Notes: generated from the letters alone by a model not told the origin. Counted from the first letter of the stretch, positions 9,351 to 20,270 are shown. The stretch: DNA of 64,000 nt from Xanthomonas sp. NCPPB 1128 (GCF_001043115.1 NZ_LFME01000011.1:49696-113695), one strand, 5' to 3'. Program-made: numbers and translations.

Positions 9351-9578
9351 CTAGGCGCCCGCCAGCCAGTCGGTCACCCGGCGTGCATCGAACGGCCAGT
9401 CCAGCTCGCGCCCATCGGCGGTGCGCAGCACCGGCACGCGCACGCCGTAGCGCGCCTCCAGCGCCGCGTCGTCGTCGATGAACACGCTGTCCGGCTCGGC
9501 CACGCGCGCGCGCGCCAGCACCTGCAGGGCCTGGTCGCACAGATGGCAGTCGTCGCGCTGGTACAGGGTCAGGGACAT
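9351..9578 (-). CDS. Small thioredoxin-fold (glutaredoxin-like) protein
   Basis: 75 residues. The N-terminus LTLYQRDDCHLCDQALQVL has the redox motif C-H-L-C directly after the first strand, and VRVPVLRT supplies the cis-proline loop of the thioredoxin fold. This matches the DUF836/YruB-like glutaredoxin group, which has no assigned substrate. The ATG at 9578 was chosen because translation from there starts exactly at the first beta strand; the frame is open far upstream but that is antisense to sdaA. It is divergent from sdaA with about 87 bases between the two starts. Confidence 0.85.
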   Translation of the reverse strand: MSLTLYQRDDCHLCDQALQVLARARVAEPDSVFIDDDAALEARYGVRVPVLRTADGRELDWPFDARRVTDWLAGA

Positions 9579-9626
9579 GCTCGCGTCCAATGCTGCGCTG
9601 CGGACCTGTGCCGCGCGCCGGAGGCA

Positions 9627-9632
9627 TAGAAT
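9627..9632 (+). promoter_or_regulatory. Probable -10 box (TAGAAT) for sdaA
   Basis: TAGAAT is 34 bases upstream of the sdaA ATG. A candidate -35 is weak. Confidence 0.4.
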
Positions 9633-9665
9633 AGACGGTCTTTCGCCCACCCCCTCGGCACGCGC

Positions 9666-11048
<1,383 letters not shown>

Positions 11049-11162
11049 GCCGCCACCATGGACGCTGGCCCACGCGCTCGCCAGCGTCCCCGCCGCTGCG
11101 CGGATAAAGATCGGCGCGGCGATGCCGCTAACGACAGAGACGTCGGCCGATCCGGCATTGGC

Positions 11163-14100
11163 ATGCTCTTGCGTTTCCCACACGCCTCCTGGCGCCTGCT
11201 GGCGCTACAGCTGGCCATGCTCTCGACAGCGTGGAGCGCATGTGTGCCGCAGGCGCGGGCCCTGCAGCCGGACAAGCAGTTCAATCACTACGAGCGCGAA
11301 GGCTGGGGCCTGGACCAGGGCCTGCCGCAGCTGAGCGTGCAGGCGTTTGCGCAGGATCATCAAGGCTACCTGTGGATCGGCACGATGGGCGGGCTGACCC
11401 GCTTCGACGGCGTGCGCATGACCTCGTTCAACGAGGGCGCGCCGGCGCATCTGCCCGGCAACCTGATCAAGGCGCTGCACGTGGATGCCGCCGGCACGCT
11501 GTGGATCGGCACCTACCGCGGCCTGTCGCGCTACCGCGACGGACGCTTCGCCACGTTGCTGCCGCAGGATCCACAGGCGCCTCTGCTCAACATCGAGGCG
11601 ATCGCCACCGACGCGCACGGCACCGTGCTGGTCGCAGCGCAGGATGGCGTGTACGCGGTACAGGGCGATCGCCTGCACCTGCGCCACCGCATCGCTGGCG
11701 GCGCCTCTGCGCTGTTGCCGCGCGCCGATGCGCTGTGGGTGGGCACACGCGGCGCGGTACTGCGTTTCGTCGCCGGCCAGGACGCGCCGGTGGCGCTGGC
11801 ACTGCCGCAGGAGGCCGGCGCGGCGCCGGTGCAGCACCTGCTGGAAGCGCAGGGCACGCTCTGGGCCGGCACCCGCGACGGCCTGCTGTCGCGTCGCGAC
11901 GGACGCTGGCAATGGCTGCCCGATGCCGCCGGCCTGGGCCGGCGCGCGGTGCTGGCCTTGTTCGAGGACAGCGACCGCAATCTGTGGGTGGGGCTGCCCG
12001 GTGCGCTGCTGCGCGTGCGCGATGGCGCCATCGTCGAACGCAATCCGGAAAGCAAGCCGAACATCGGCGTCAACGCGATCTTCGAGGACCGCGAGCGCAA
12101 CCTGTGGCTGGGCAGCAGTTGGAACGGCGCGACCCGGCTGTGGAACGGCTGGACCCGCCGCTACAGCACCCACGAAGGGTTGGACGACGCGCTGGTGTGG
12201 ACGCTGGCGCGCGACCCGGATGGATCGCTGTGGGTCGGCACCGACAGCGGCCTGTCGCAGTTGCGCGATGGCCGCTACCAGCAGCGCCTGAGTCTGGCGC
12301 AACTGCACAACGAGGCGCCCTACACCTTGCTGGCCGAACCCGGGCAGCTATGGATCGGCACCCACCATGGCGCCGCCCTGTACCGCGCCGGCCGGCTCAG
12401 CCAGCCGGCCTGGCTGGCACCGCTGCGCGACCTGCAGATCAGCGGCATCGCCCGCGATCGCGCGCAGCGGCTGTGGTTCGCCAGCGACGACGGCCTGTTC
12501 CGCAGCGACGGCACTGGGCTGCAGCGCTACGGCACGGCCGAAGGCCTGCGCGATCCGCGCGTGCGCCTGGTCCACGAGACCCGCGACGGGCGCCTGCTGG
12601 TCGGCACGCAGTCGGGGCTGTACGCACTGCGCGGCGAGCGCCTGGTCGCGCTGGCCCCGCCGGGCTCGGCGCTGGCCAGCGCCGACGTCACCGCGATCCA
12701 CGAACTGCCCGGCGGGCAATGGCTGGTCGGCACCCTCAACGAGCAGTTGTGGTTGTTCGACGGCACGCGCTGGTCCGCGTTCGGCGAGCAGGACGGGTTG
12801 CCGGTGAACGCCGCCTTCTTCATCGCCGACGACGGCCGCGGCGCGATCTGGGTGGCCGGCCTGCGCGGGGTCTACCGCGTGCGCCTGACCGACCTGCAGC
12901 GCCACGCGGCGTCGCCGCAGGCGCCGCTGAACGCCGAACTGATGCTCACCGAGCGCGCGCAGCGCCATGGCGGCGTGCAAGGCATGTGCTGCAACGGCGC
13001 CGGCAACGGCAAGGGCTTCATCGAGCAGGGTGCGCTGTGGCTGCCCAGCCGCGACGGCGTGGTCGCACTGGACACCGCCGGCATCGTCAAGAACCCCGTG
13101 GCGCCGCAGCCGGTGGTGGAGCGGGTCCGCGCGCTGGGCCAGTGGCTGACACCGCAGGCGTTGCACGCGCCGCTGCCGCAGGCCGCGCGCGATCTCGATT
13201 TCGAGTTCACCGCCGCCTCGTTCCAGGCGCCGCAGAACGTCGAACTGCGCTACCGGCTGCTCGGCTACGACCGCAACTGGCGCACCCTCGACGACATCCG
13301 CCAGCGCGCGGTCAGCTACACCAACCTGCCCGGCGGCGACTACGTGTTCGAGGTCACCGGCAGCAACAACGCCGGCGTCTGGGCGGCAGCGCCGGCGCGG
13401 CTGCCGCTGCGGATCCAGCTGCGCTTCCAGGAAACGCCGTACTACCGGCTGCTGCTGGCACTGGGCGCGTTCGCCCTGCTGCTGTGCGCCGTCGGCCTGG
13501 CGCGGCTGCACAACCGGCGCCAGCGCGACATCCTCGAACGCCAGGTGCGCGAACGCACCCAGGCGCTGCAGGCGGCCAACCAGCGCCTGCAGGAGGCCAG
13601 CTTCACCGACGAGCTGACCCAGTTGCGCAACCGCCGCTACCTGTCGCTGCACATCCCCAGCGACATCGCGTTGTACCGGCGCATGGCCGCCAACGACGAG
13701 GACATGCTGTCCTCGGGCATGCTGTTCGCGCTGATCGACATCGACCATTTCAAGTCGATCAACGACAGCGGCGGCCACCATACCGGCGACGCGGTGCTGC
13801 AGCAGATGGCGCAGTTGCTGGTGCGGCTGACCCGCGAGAGCGACTACGTGGTGCGCTGGGGCGGCGAGGAGTTCCTGCTGGTGCTGCGCTCGGCGCCGCG
13901 CGAGAACCTCACCATGGCCGCCGAACGGCTGTGCCGCTCGGTCGCCGCGCACCCGTTCGTGTTCGACCACGGCCGCCAGGGCCGGGTCACCTGCTCGATC
14001 GGGCTTGCCGAATTCCCGTTCGTGCACGATCCCGACAACCTGCTCGGCTGGGAACAATTGCTGGTGCTGGCCGACCGCGCGCTGTACCAGGCCAAGGCCA

Positions 14101-14249
14101 AGGGCCGCAACGGCTGGGCCGCGTACCGGCCGGTGCTGGGCGCACAGGCCGAACAGGTATTGGCGGCGCTGCACGAGCCGCTGGCGCAGATGCAGCGCCA
14201 CGCCTGCCTGACCCTGGTGCACAACGGCGGCAGCCTGCCGCCGGCGTGA
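11163..14249 (+). CDS. Propeller-sensor diguanylate cyclase (reg_prop - Y_Y_Y - GGDEF)
   Basis: 1028 residues from the ATG at 11163, chosen because a signal peptide (MLLRFPHASWRLLALQLAM...) follows; the upstream frame to 11058 has no such start. Periplasmic propeller blades (LWIGTMGGLTRFDG, LWIGTYRGLSRYRDG, LWVGTDSGLSQLRDG) fill roughly residues 35-620, then a Y_Y_Y domain to about 750 and a membrane helix (LLLALGAFALLLCAVGLARL). A short coiled-coil linker leads to a GGDEF domain with active-site GGEEF at 900-904 and, exactly five residues before, RESD (891-894), the RxxD product-inhibition site. It therefore looks like an active, feedback-inhibited c-di-GMP synthase. The ligand is unknown. 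Confidence 0.93.
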   Translation: MLLRFPHASWRLLALQLAMLSTAWSACVPQARALQPDKQFNHYEREGWGLDQGLPQLSVQAFAQDHQGYLWIGTMGGLTRFDGVRMTSFNEGAPAHLPGNLIKALHVDAAGTLWIGTYRGLSRYRDGRFATLLPQDPQAPLLNIEAIATDAHGTVLVAAQDGVYAVQGDRLHLRHRIAGGASALLPRADALWVGTRGAVLRFVAGQDAPVALALPQEAGAAPVQHLLEAQGTLWAGTRDGLLSRRDGRWQWLPDAAGLGRRAVLALFEDSDRNLWVGLPGALLRVRDGAIVERNPESKPNIGVNAIFEDRERNLWLGSSWNGATRLWNGWTRRYSTHEGLDDALVWTLARDPDGSLWVGTDSGLSQLRDGRYQQRLSLAQLHNEAPYTLLAEPGQLWIGTHHGAALYRAGRLSQPAWLAPLRDLQISGIARDRAQRLWFASDDGLFRSDGTGLQRYGTAEGLRDPRVRLVHETRDGRLLVGTQSGLYALRGERLVALAPPGSALASADVTAIHELPGGQWLVGTLNEQLWLFDGTRWSAFGEQDGLPVNAAFFIADDGRGAIWVAGLRGVYRVRLTDLQRHAASPQAPLNAELMLTERAQRHGGVQGMCCNGAGNGKGFIEQGALWLPSRDGVVALDTAGIVKNPVAPQPVVERVRALGQWLTPQALHAPLPQAARDLDFEFTAASFQAPQNVELRYRLLGYDRNWRTLDDIRQRAVSYTNLPGGDYVFEVTGSNNAGVWAAAPARLPLRIQLRFQETPYYRLLLALGAFALLLCAVGLARLHNRRQRDILERQVRERTQALQAANQRLQEASFTDELTQLRNRRYLSLHIPSDIALYRRMAANDEDMLSSGMLFALIDIDHFKSINDSGGHHTGDAVLQQMAQLLVRLTRESDYVVRWGGEEFLLVLRSAPRENLTMAAERLCRSVAAHPFVFDHGRQGRVTCSIGLAEFPFVHDPDNLLGWEQLLVLADRALYQAKAKGRNGWAAYRPVLGAQAEQVLAALHEPLAQMQRHACLTLVHNGGSLPPA

Positions 14250-14317
14250 TGCGTTGACGCCTCGCAAGCGCAGCCCGGGCTAAGGTCGTGGTCCATCACG
14301 CCTGTCGCCCCGCTCGC

Positions 14318-15328
14318 ATGCGCCACTGCCTGCTGCTCGCCACCCTCGCCCTGTCGCCGCTCGCATCTGCCACGGCCACAGAAACATCGCCGCGCTACGG
14401 CGCGCAACTGGAAGGCTTCGCCTATCCCTACCCGGTGCACTGGTACCGCTTCGATTCGCAGCGCCAGCCGCTGCAGATGGCGTACATGGACGTGGCCCCG
14501 ACCGGCACGCCGAACGGCCGCACCGTGGTGCTGCTGCACGGCAAGAACTTCTGTGCGGCGACCTGGGAATCGACGATCGCCGCGCTGGTGGCGCGAGGCT
14601 ACCGCGTGCTGGCGCCGGACCAGATCGGCTTCTGCAAGTCGAGCAAGCCGCAGGCCTACCAGTTCAGCTTCGCGCAACTGGCGGCCAATACCCACGCATT
14701 GCTGCAGCAGGCCGGGGTGACCCGCGCTGCCATCGTCGGCCATTCGATGGGCGGCATGCTCGCCGCGCATTACGCCCTGCAATACCCGCAGGACGTGAGC
14801 CAGTTGCTGCTGGTGAACCCGATCGGGCTGGAGGACTGGAAAGCCGCGGGCGTGCCCTGGCGCAGCGTCGATGCCTGGTACGCCAAGGAGCGCAAGACCG
14901 ACGCGGCCTCGATCAAGCAGTACCAGCAGAGCGTCTACTACGGTGGACAGTGGAAGCCCGAGTACGACCGCTGGGTGAGCATGCAGGCCGGCTTGTATGC
15001 CGGCCCCGGCGGCGACCGCGTGGCCTGGAACCAGGCGCTGACCTCGGACATGGTGTTCAATCAGCCGGTGGTGCAGCGCTTCCCGCAACTGCGCGTGCCG
15101 ACCACGCTGTTCATCGGCCAGCGCGACCGTACCGCCATCGGCAAGGACCTGGCGTCGCCAGCGCTGGCGGCCACGCTGGGCGACTACCCGGCCCTGGGCA
15201 AGCGCGCGGCCGCGGCGATTCCCGGCGCACGCCTGGTCGCCTTCGACGATCTGGGCCATTCGCCGCAGGTGGAAGCGCCACAACGTTTCAACGCGGCCTT
15301 GCTCGAGGCGCTGGCCACCGCGCCCTGA
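14318..15328 (+). CDS. Secreted alpha/beta hydrolase
   Basis: 336 residues from the ATG at 14318, which begins a signal peptide (MRHCLLLATLALSPLASATA). The alpha/beta-hydrolase fold shows the oxyanion HG (VVLLHGKNF), nucleophile elbow GHSMGGM with Ser143, and the final His in DLGHSPQVEAP; an acid in FIGQRDRTAIG is a likely third member. Closest families are epoxide-hydrolase/haloalkane-dehalogenase-like hydrolases, but the substrate cannot be told. It lies between a c-di-GMP sensor and a secreted chitinase without evidence of an operon. Confidence 0.88.
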   Translation: MRHCLLLATLALSPLASATATETSPRYGAQLEGFAYPYPVHWYRFDSQRQPLQMAYMDVAPTGTPNGRTVVLLHGKNFCAATWESTIAALVARGYRVLAPDQIGFCKSSKPQAYQFSFAQLAANTHALLQQAGVTRAAIVGHSMGGMLAAHYALQYPQDVSQLLLVNPIGLEDWKAAGVPWRSVDAWYAKERKTDAASIKQYQQSVYYGGQWKPEYDRWVSMQAGLYAGPGGDRVAWNQALTSDMVFNQPVVQRFPQLRVPTTLFIGQRDRTAIGKDLASPALAATLGDYPALGKRAAAAIPGARLVAFDDLGHSPQVEAPQRFNAALLEALATAP

Positions 15329-15528
15329 GCGCCGACAAGGCACCGCCAATCACTACGCCGCCCCACCGTAGGGGCGGCTCAGCCGCGACGTGACCGATCG
15401 CCGCGACGCTCCGGCGGCGACAGCAGACAGCGCGCGCACGCGAACGTGCTTGGCAGCGCAGCGTGTCAGGCCACCCGCGCTGCTGCGCACTGATCCGCGA
15501 CCATTGCGCCGCAGCATTGGGCGCTTTC

Positions 15529-15544
15529 ATGAAAACGTTGTCAT
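15529..15544. promoter_or_regulatory. Operator-like palindrome A upstream of chitinase
   Basis: ATGAAAACGTTGTCAT is a 16-base palindrome around AACGTT with one mismatched pair. The core resembles LacI-family operators; from memory it is like the NagQ box (TGACA-N2-TGTCA type) linked to N-acetylglucosamine genes in Xanthomonas. The regulator is not in this window. Confidence 0.6.
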
Positions 15545-15587
15545 CGCCGCAATCCTGGATCTGTCTCGCATTCGATGGAATTGTCGG

Positions 15588-15603
15588 TTGACAACGTTGT
15601 CTC
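15588..15603. promoter_or_regulatory. Operator-like palindrome B upstream of chitinase
   Basis: TTGACAACGTTGTCTC contains a perfect 12-bp palindrome GACAACGTTGTC and shares its core with site A, 59 bases upstream centre to centre. It includes a TTGACA that could be a -35, although no good -10 follows at 17 bases. Confidence 0.65.
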
Positions 15604-15761
15604 CTGACGCGAACCCTGCGCCTGCCCGGCCTGTGCACGACGCCAAGCGATGTCGGCGCCACGCATTCCCACGCCCCGGGTGATCGGATCCAAGGAGAAC
15701 CAGACAGCGGCACCGACCGCCGCTCCTCAGTCGCGTCACCTATCGCATCGGAGGCGTCACC

Positions 15762-17813
15762 ATGCACACGAAATCCGCTGGATCGTGGTTGCTGTTCTGT
15801 TGTCTCGTCCTGGCCGGCCTCGTGCCCGGCCAGACCTGGGCCGCCGCGTGCAGCGGCGTCGCCGCCTGGAATCCGGCCACCATCTACGCCGCCGGCGACA
15901 CCCTGACCTACGCCGGCCACCTGTATCGCGCCAACGGCCCGATCTGGAACACCGCGCCGACCTACTGCACCAGTTGCGGTTGGTACCAGGATCTGGGCAG
16001 CTGCGATGGCAGTTCGACCAACCAGCCACCGAGCGTGGCGCTGACTGCACCCACCGCCGGCACCCGCTTCGTGGTCGGCAACACCATCACCCTGCAGGCC
16101 TCGGCCAGCGATCCGGACGGCAGCGTGGCGCGGGTCGAATTCTTCCGTGGGAGCACCTCGCTGGGCAGCGTGAGTGGCGCGCCCTACACGCTGGCCTGGA
16201 GCGGCGCGGCAGCCGGGAACTACAGCCTCACCGCCGTGGCCACCGACAACACCGGCGCCCGCACCACCTCGGCCGCGGTCGCGATCAGCGTCGCGGCGCC
16301 GTCGACCGACACCACGGCACCGAGCGTGCCCACCGGCTTGACCGCGGCAACGCGCGCCAGCAACGCCATCACCCTGACCTGGAACGCCGCCTCCGACAAC
16401 GTCGGCGGCAGCGGTGTGGCCGGCTACGACATCCTCCGCAACGGCAATCGCGTGGGTACGTCCAGCACCACCGGCTACACCGATTCGGCGCTGACCGCCG
16501 ACACCGCGTACGCCTACGCGGTCCGTGCCCGCGACAACGCCGGCAACGTCTCGGCCAGCAGCGCCACGCTGAGCGTGCGCACCCTGCCTGCCAGCGCCGG
16601 CGGCAGCAAACGCGTGATCGGTTACTTCACCCAATGGGGCATCTATGGCCGCAACTACCAGGTGCGCGACATCCAGGCCAGCGGCGCGGCCGGCTACCTG
16701 ACCCACATCAACTACGCCTTCGGCAACGTCCGCAACAACCGCTGCGAAGTCGGTGTCACCCAACCGTCCGACAGCGGCACCGGTGCCGGCGGCGACGCCT
16801 TCGCCGACTACACCAAGGCGTTCTCCGCCGCGCAGAGCGTGGACGGCGTGGGCGATACCTGGGACCAGCCGCTGCGCGGCAACTGGAACCAGTTGAAGAA
16901 GCTCAAGGCTGCGCACCCGGGCCTGAAGGTGCTGATCTCGCTGGGCGGCTGGACCTGGTCGCGCGGCTTCTCCAGCGCCGCGCGCGCCGAGAACCGCCAG
17001 GCCTTCGTCGCCTCCTGCATCGACGCCTACATTCGCGGCAACCTGCCGGTCACCGACGGCGCCGGCGGCAACGCGGCGGCGGCCGGCGTGTTCGACGGCA
17101 TCGACATCGACTGGGAGTATCCGGTGGCCTGCGGCATCGCCTGCGGCAGCGCCGAGGACCGGCAGAACTTCACCGCGCTGCTGGCCGAGTTCCGCCGCCA
17201 GCTCGACCAGGTGCGGCCGGGACTGCTGCTGACCGTGGCGGTCGGCGCCGGCATCGACAAGATCCGCGTCACCGACCCGAACCTGTACGCGCCCTACCTG
17301 GACTACCTCAACGTGATGACCTACGACTTCCACGGCGCCTGGGACCCGCAGACCAACCACCACTCCGCGCTGTTCGAGTCGCCGGCCGATCCGTCCAGCG
17401 GCGACCAGCGCTACTACAACAGCAACGACGCCATCCAGGCCTTCCTCGACCGTGGCGTGCCGGCCGCCAAGCTCAACCTCGGCATCGGCTTCTACGGGCG
17501 CGGCTGGACCAATGTGCCCAACGTCAACCACGGCCTGTACCAGAGCGGCAACGCCGCGCCGGGCACCTACGAGGCGGGCATCGAGGACTACAAGGTGTTG
17601 CGCGGCCGCGCCGGCACCGACTACGTGGACGCGCAGGCGCACGCGCACTGGAAGTACGACGGCAGCAGCTTCTGGAGCTACGACGATCCGGCGCTGGTCA
17701 CCGAGAAGATGAACTACGTCAAGACCCAGGGCCTGGGCGGCGCGTTCTTCTGGGAATTCAGCGGCGACTACCAGGGCGAGTTGCTGAAGACCATGGGCCA
17801 GGGGCTGCAATGA
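15762..17813 (+). CDS. Secreted multidomain GH18 chitinase
   Basis: 683 residues. A signal peptide (to about residue 27, TWAAA) precedes a CBM5/12 chitin-binding domain (WNPATIYAAGDTLTYAGHLY, residues 30-81), an Ig-like domain (about 88-180), a fibronectin type III domain (about 187-277) and the GH18 catalytic barrel (283-683). The barrel holds SLGGWTWSRGFS and the active-site DGIDIDWEYP with catalytic Glu452, plus MTYDFHGAWD and GIGFYGRGW. It hydrolyses chitin outside the cell, releasing GlcNAc oligomers, and may act on fungal or insect material. GGAGG lies 7 bases before the ATG. Two palindromes upstream suggest control by a LacI-family repressor responding to GlcNAc. Confidence 0.95.
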   Translation: MHTKSAGSWLLFCCLVLAGLVPGQTWAAACSGVAAWNPATIYAAGDTLTYAGHLYRANGPIWNTAPTYCTSCGWYQDLGSCDGSSTNQPPSVALTAPTAGTRFVVGNTITLQASASDPDGSVARVEFFRGSTSLGSVSGAPYTLAWSGAAAGNYSLTAVATDNTGARTTSAAVAISVAAPSTDTTAPSVPTGLTAATRASNAITLTWNAASDNVGGSGVAGYDILRNGNRVGTSSTTGYTDSALTADTAYAYAVRARDNAGNVSASSATLSVRTLPASAGGSKRVIGYFTQWGIYGRNYQVRDIQASGAAGYLTHINYAFGNVRNNRCEVGVTQPSDSGTGAGGDAFADYTKAFSAAQSVDGVGDTWDQPLRGNWNQLKKLKAAHPGLKVLISLGGWTWSRGFSSAARAENRQAFVASCIDAYIRGNLPVTDGAGGNAAAAGVFDGIDIDWEYPVACGIACGSAEDRQNFTALLAEFRRQLDQVRPGLLLTVAVGAGIDKIRVTDPNLYAPYLDYLNVMTYDFHGAWDPQTNHHSALFESPADPSSGDQRYYNSNDAIQAFLDRGVPAAKLNLGIGFYGRGWTNVPNVNHGLYQSGNAAPGTYEAGIEDYKVLRGRAGTDYVDAQAHAHWKYDGSSFWSYDDPALVTEKMNYVKTQGLGGAFFWEFSGDYQGELLKTMGQGLQ

Positions 17814-17932
17814 GCTGAGGCGCCGGCCGCCACGCTACGCGCGACGGCCGCACCGCGCGGCCCGCATGCAACTGCGTTGCGGGCAGTGCCGGCAGCGCGT
17901 CCGCTGGCCTTCGGCATCCGCCAAGCCCAATC

Positions 17933-17961
17933 GCGACGCCCGCAACGGATGCGGGCGTCGC
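17933..17961. terminator. Hairpin between convergent chitinase and hom genes
   Basis: An 11-bp perfect stem GCGACGCCCGC/GCGGGCGTCGC with a 7-base loop sits between the two 3' ends. It lacks a T-run on either side, so termination is likely but unproven. Confidence 0.5.
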
Positions 17962-17970
17962 GTGCATCGC

Positions 17971-19056
17971 TCAGCGCACCGCGATCCGCAGCACGTCGTC
18001 GAGCAAGGCCGCCGCGGTGACGTCGGCACCCGCGCCCGGCCCCTGGATCAGCAGCGGCTGCTGCAGATAACGGTCGCTGTGGATGGCGACGCGGTTGTCG
18101 GTGCCGGCACCGCTGGCCAGCGGATGCGTCAGCGGCAGCGCGCGCAGGCCCACCGAGGCGCCGTGCGCATCGAAGCGGCCGACAAAGCGCAGGCAGGCAC
18201 CGTCGGCCTGCGCCTGCGCCAGGCGCGCCGCCAGCGGCGCGTCCAGTTGTTCCAACGCGGCATCCAACTGCGCCAGCGGCACGGCGGCCAGCGCGGCCGG
18301 CACCAACGACGCCACCTGCACCTGCTCGGCACGCAGCGGCAGGCCGGCGGCGCGGGCCAGGATCAGCAGCTTGCGCCGCACGTCCTCGCCGGACAGATCC
18401 TCGCGCGGATCGGGCTCGGTGTAGCCGGCGGCCGCGGCCTCGCGCACGCAGTCGGAGAAGGCACAGCGGCCGTCGTAGCGATGCAGCAGCCAGGCCAATG
18501 ATCCGGACAGCACGCCTTCCACCGCGTGGATATGGTCGCCACCGGCGACCAGTGCGCGCAGGCTGCTCAGCAACGGCAAGCCGGCGCCGACCGTGGCGCT
18601 GTCGCCGTAATGGGTGCTGGCGGCATGCCGCGCGGCATGGATCTGCTCGGCCCGCGCCAGCGCGGCGCCCTGGCCGAGCTTGTTGGCGGTGACCACGTGC
18701 ATGCCGCGCCGCAGCCACTCGGCATGGCGCTGCGCCACCGCCTCGCTGGCGGTGGCGTCGACCACGATGTCGCCACGGCCCAGGTCGTCCGGCAGCGTCA
18801 CCGCCTGCGTTCCGCGCGCGGCGGCATTGGCCGCAGCCAGCGCCTGCGCCGGCGTCAGCGCACAGTCGGCGACGGTGCGCGAATTGGCCAGCCAGGCGAA
18901 GGCCGGCAGGCCCGGGCGGCGCTGCTGCAGCGCCTGGTAGCGCGCGACGAAGGCGCGGCCGACGGTGCCGGTGCCGAGCAGGCCCAGCCGCGGAGTTGCC
19001 GTGATGGGCGCCGTGCGCAACGGCGCCGATGGCGCATCGGCCAGGCCGCTGCTCAC
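17971..19056 (-). CDS. hom: Homoserine dehydrogenase
   Basis: 361 residues, a monofunctional homoserine dehydrogenase without an aspartokinase or ACT domain. The NAD(P)-binding loop GLLGTGTVGRAF lies at residues 25-36; VTANKLGQG, GAGLPLLSSLR, EGVLSGSLAWLL and GYTEPDPREDLSGEDVRRK are family motifs of the catalytic and dimerisation part. It reduces aspartate semialdehyde to homoserine, the branch point for methionine and threonine. Its ATG overlaps the stop of metB by 4 bases, making it the last gene of metX-metB-hom and so placing it under the riboswitch upstream of metX. Confidence 0.94.
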   Translation of the reverse strand: MSSGLADAPSAPLRTAPITATPRLGLLGTGTVGRAFVARYQALQQRRPGLPAFAWLANSRTVADCALTPAQALAAANAAARGTQAVTLPDDLGRGDIVVDATASEAVAQRHAEWLRRGMHVVTANKLGQGAALARAEQIHAARHAASTHYGDSATVGAGLPLLSSLRALVAGGDHIHAVEGVLSGSLAWLLHRYDGRCAFSDCVREAAAAGYTEPDPREDLSGEDVRRKLLILARAAGLPLRAEQVQVASLVPAALAAVPLAQLDAALEQLDAPLAARLAQAQADGACLRFVGRFDAHGASVGLRALPLTHPLASGAGTDNRVAIHSDRYLQQPLLIQGPGAGADVTAAALLDDVLRIAVR

Positions 19057-20270
19057 GCGTCCACCCGTTTACGCGCCAGCGCCTCGCCGGCGCGCTGCGC
19101 GCGCTGCAGGCCGGCCTGCAGATCGGCGACCAGGTCCGCGCTGGACTCGATGCCCACCGACAGGCGCAGCAGGCCATCGGAAATCCCGGCCTTGGCGCGC
19201 GCCTCGGCGGTCATCGCCGCATGGGTCATGGTCGCCGGGTGCGCGATCAGACTCTCCACGCCGCCCAGCGATTCGGCCAGGGTGAAGTAGCGCAGACCGT
19301 CGACGAAGGCGCGCACCTCGGCCTCGCCGCCGGCCAGTTCGAAACTGATCATCGCGCCGAAGCCGCGCTGCTGCCGCGCCGCCACCGCATGGCCCGGATG
19401 CGAGGCCAGGCCGGGGTAGTACACCTGGCGCACCGCCGCATGCGTGGTCAGCAACTCCACCACCGCCTGCGCGTTTTCCTGGTGCGCCCGCAGGCGCGCA
19501 TCCAGCGTGCGCAGGCCGCGCAGGGTCAGGAACGCATCGAACGGCGAGCCGGTCAGGCCCAGCGCATTGGCCCACCACACCAGTTGCTGGTGCAGCTCGG
19601 CATCGGCGGCGATCACCGCGCCGCCGACGACGTCGCTGTGGCCGTTGACGTACTTGGTGGTGGAGTGGATCACCAGGTCGGCGCCGAAGGCGATCGGGGT
19701 CTGCAGCGCCGGCGACAGGAAGGTGTTGTCGACCACCGCCAGCGCGCCGGCCTTGTGCGCGGCATCGATGACGAAGCGCAGGTCGGTGATGCGCAGCAGC
19801 GGGTTGGACGGGGTCTCGATCAGCACCAGCTTCGGCGCCTGCGCCAGCGCATCGGCCAGCGAGCGCGGATCGGTCAGATCGGCGGTGATCAATTCGAAGT
19901 GGCCCTTCTTGGCCAGCGCGTTGAACAGCCGCCAGCTGCCGCCGTACGCGTCGTGCGGCACCACCAGCTTGTCGCCGGGCTGCAGCAACGCGTTGAGCAC
20001 CAGGTTGATCGCGCCCATGCCGGTGGCGGTGATCACGCCGCCGGCGCCGCCTTCCAGTTCCGCCAGTGCTTCGCCGAGCAGGTCGCGGGTCGGATTGCCG
20101 CTGCGGGTGTAGTCGTACTGGCGCTTGTTGCCGAAGCCGTCGAAGCTGAAGTTCGACGACAGCACGATCGGCGGAGTCACCGCGCCGTAGGCGGTATCGC
20201 GGTCGATGCCGGCACGAACCGCGGCGGTGGCGGCACTACAGGGCAGATCGGTGTCGTGGGCAGTGCTCAT
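19053..20270 (-). CDS. metB: Cystathionine gamma-synthase / O-succinylhomoserine lyase
   Basis: 405 residues from the ATG at 20270, which overlaps the metX stop (ATGA); the frame extends upstream but that part is antisense-like sequence within metX. It is a fold-type I PLP enzyme of the Cys/Met metabolism family: RSGNPTRDLLGEALAELEGG, TGMGAINLVL, ETPSNPLLRITD, VDNTFLSPALQTP and the Schiff-base lysine Lys206 in STTKYVNGHSD. It condenses an O-acylhomoserine with cysteine (or sulfide). Whether it acts as gamma-synthase or as sulfhydrylase cannot be decided from sequence alone, but the metX-metB-hom operon fixes it in methionine synthesis. Confidence 0.93.
   Translation of the reverse strand: MSTAHDTDLPCSAATAAVRAGIDRDTAYGAVTPPIVLSSNFSFDGFGNKRQYDYTRSGNPTRDLLGEALAELEGGAGGVITATGMGAINLVLNALLQPGDKLVVPHDAYGGSWRLFNALAKKGHFELITADLTDPRSLADALAQAPKLVLIETPSNPLLRITDLRFVIDAAHKAGALAVVDNTFLSPALQTPIAFGADLVIHSTTKYVNGHSDVVGGAVIAADAELHQQLVWWANALGLTGSPFDAFLTLRGLRTLDARLRAHQENAQAVVELLTTHAAVRQVYYPGLASHPGHAVAARQQRGFGAMISFELAGGEAEVRAFVDGLRYFTLAESLGGVESLIAHPATMTHAAMTAEARAKAGISDGLLRLSVGIESSADLVADLQAGLQRAQRAGEALARKRVDA

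Larger units (their letters stand above)
15329..15761. other. Upstream region of the chitinase gene
   Basis: 433 bases without a gene. It contains two 16-bp palindromes at 15529-15544 and 15588-15603 (described separately) and GGAGG in front of the chitinase ATG; nothing else was recognised. Confidence 0.6.

Noticed and set aside
15588..15616. TTGACA in palindrome B as a sure -35 of the chitinase promoter
   Set aside because: At 17 bases there is GAACCC, not a -10; the hexamer may be only part of the operator.
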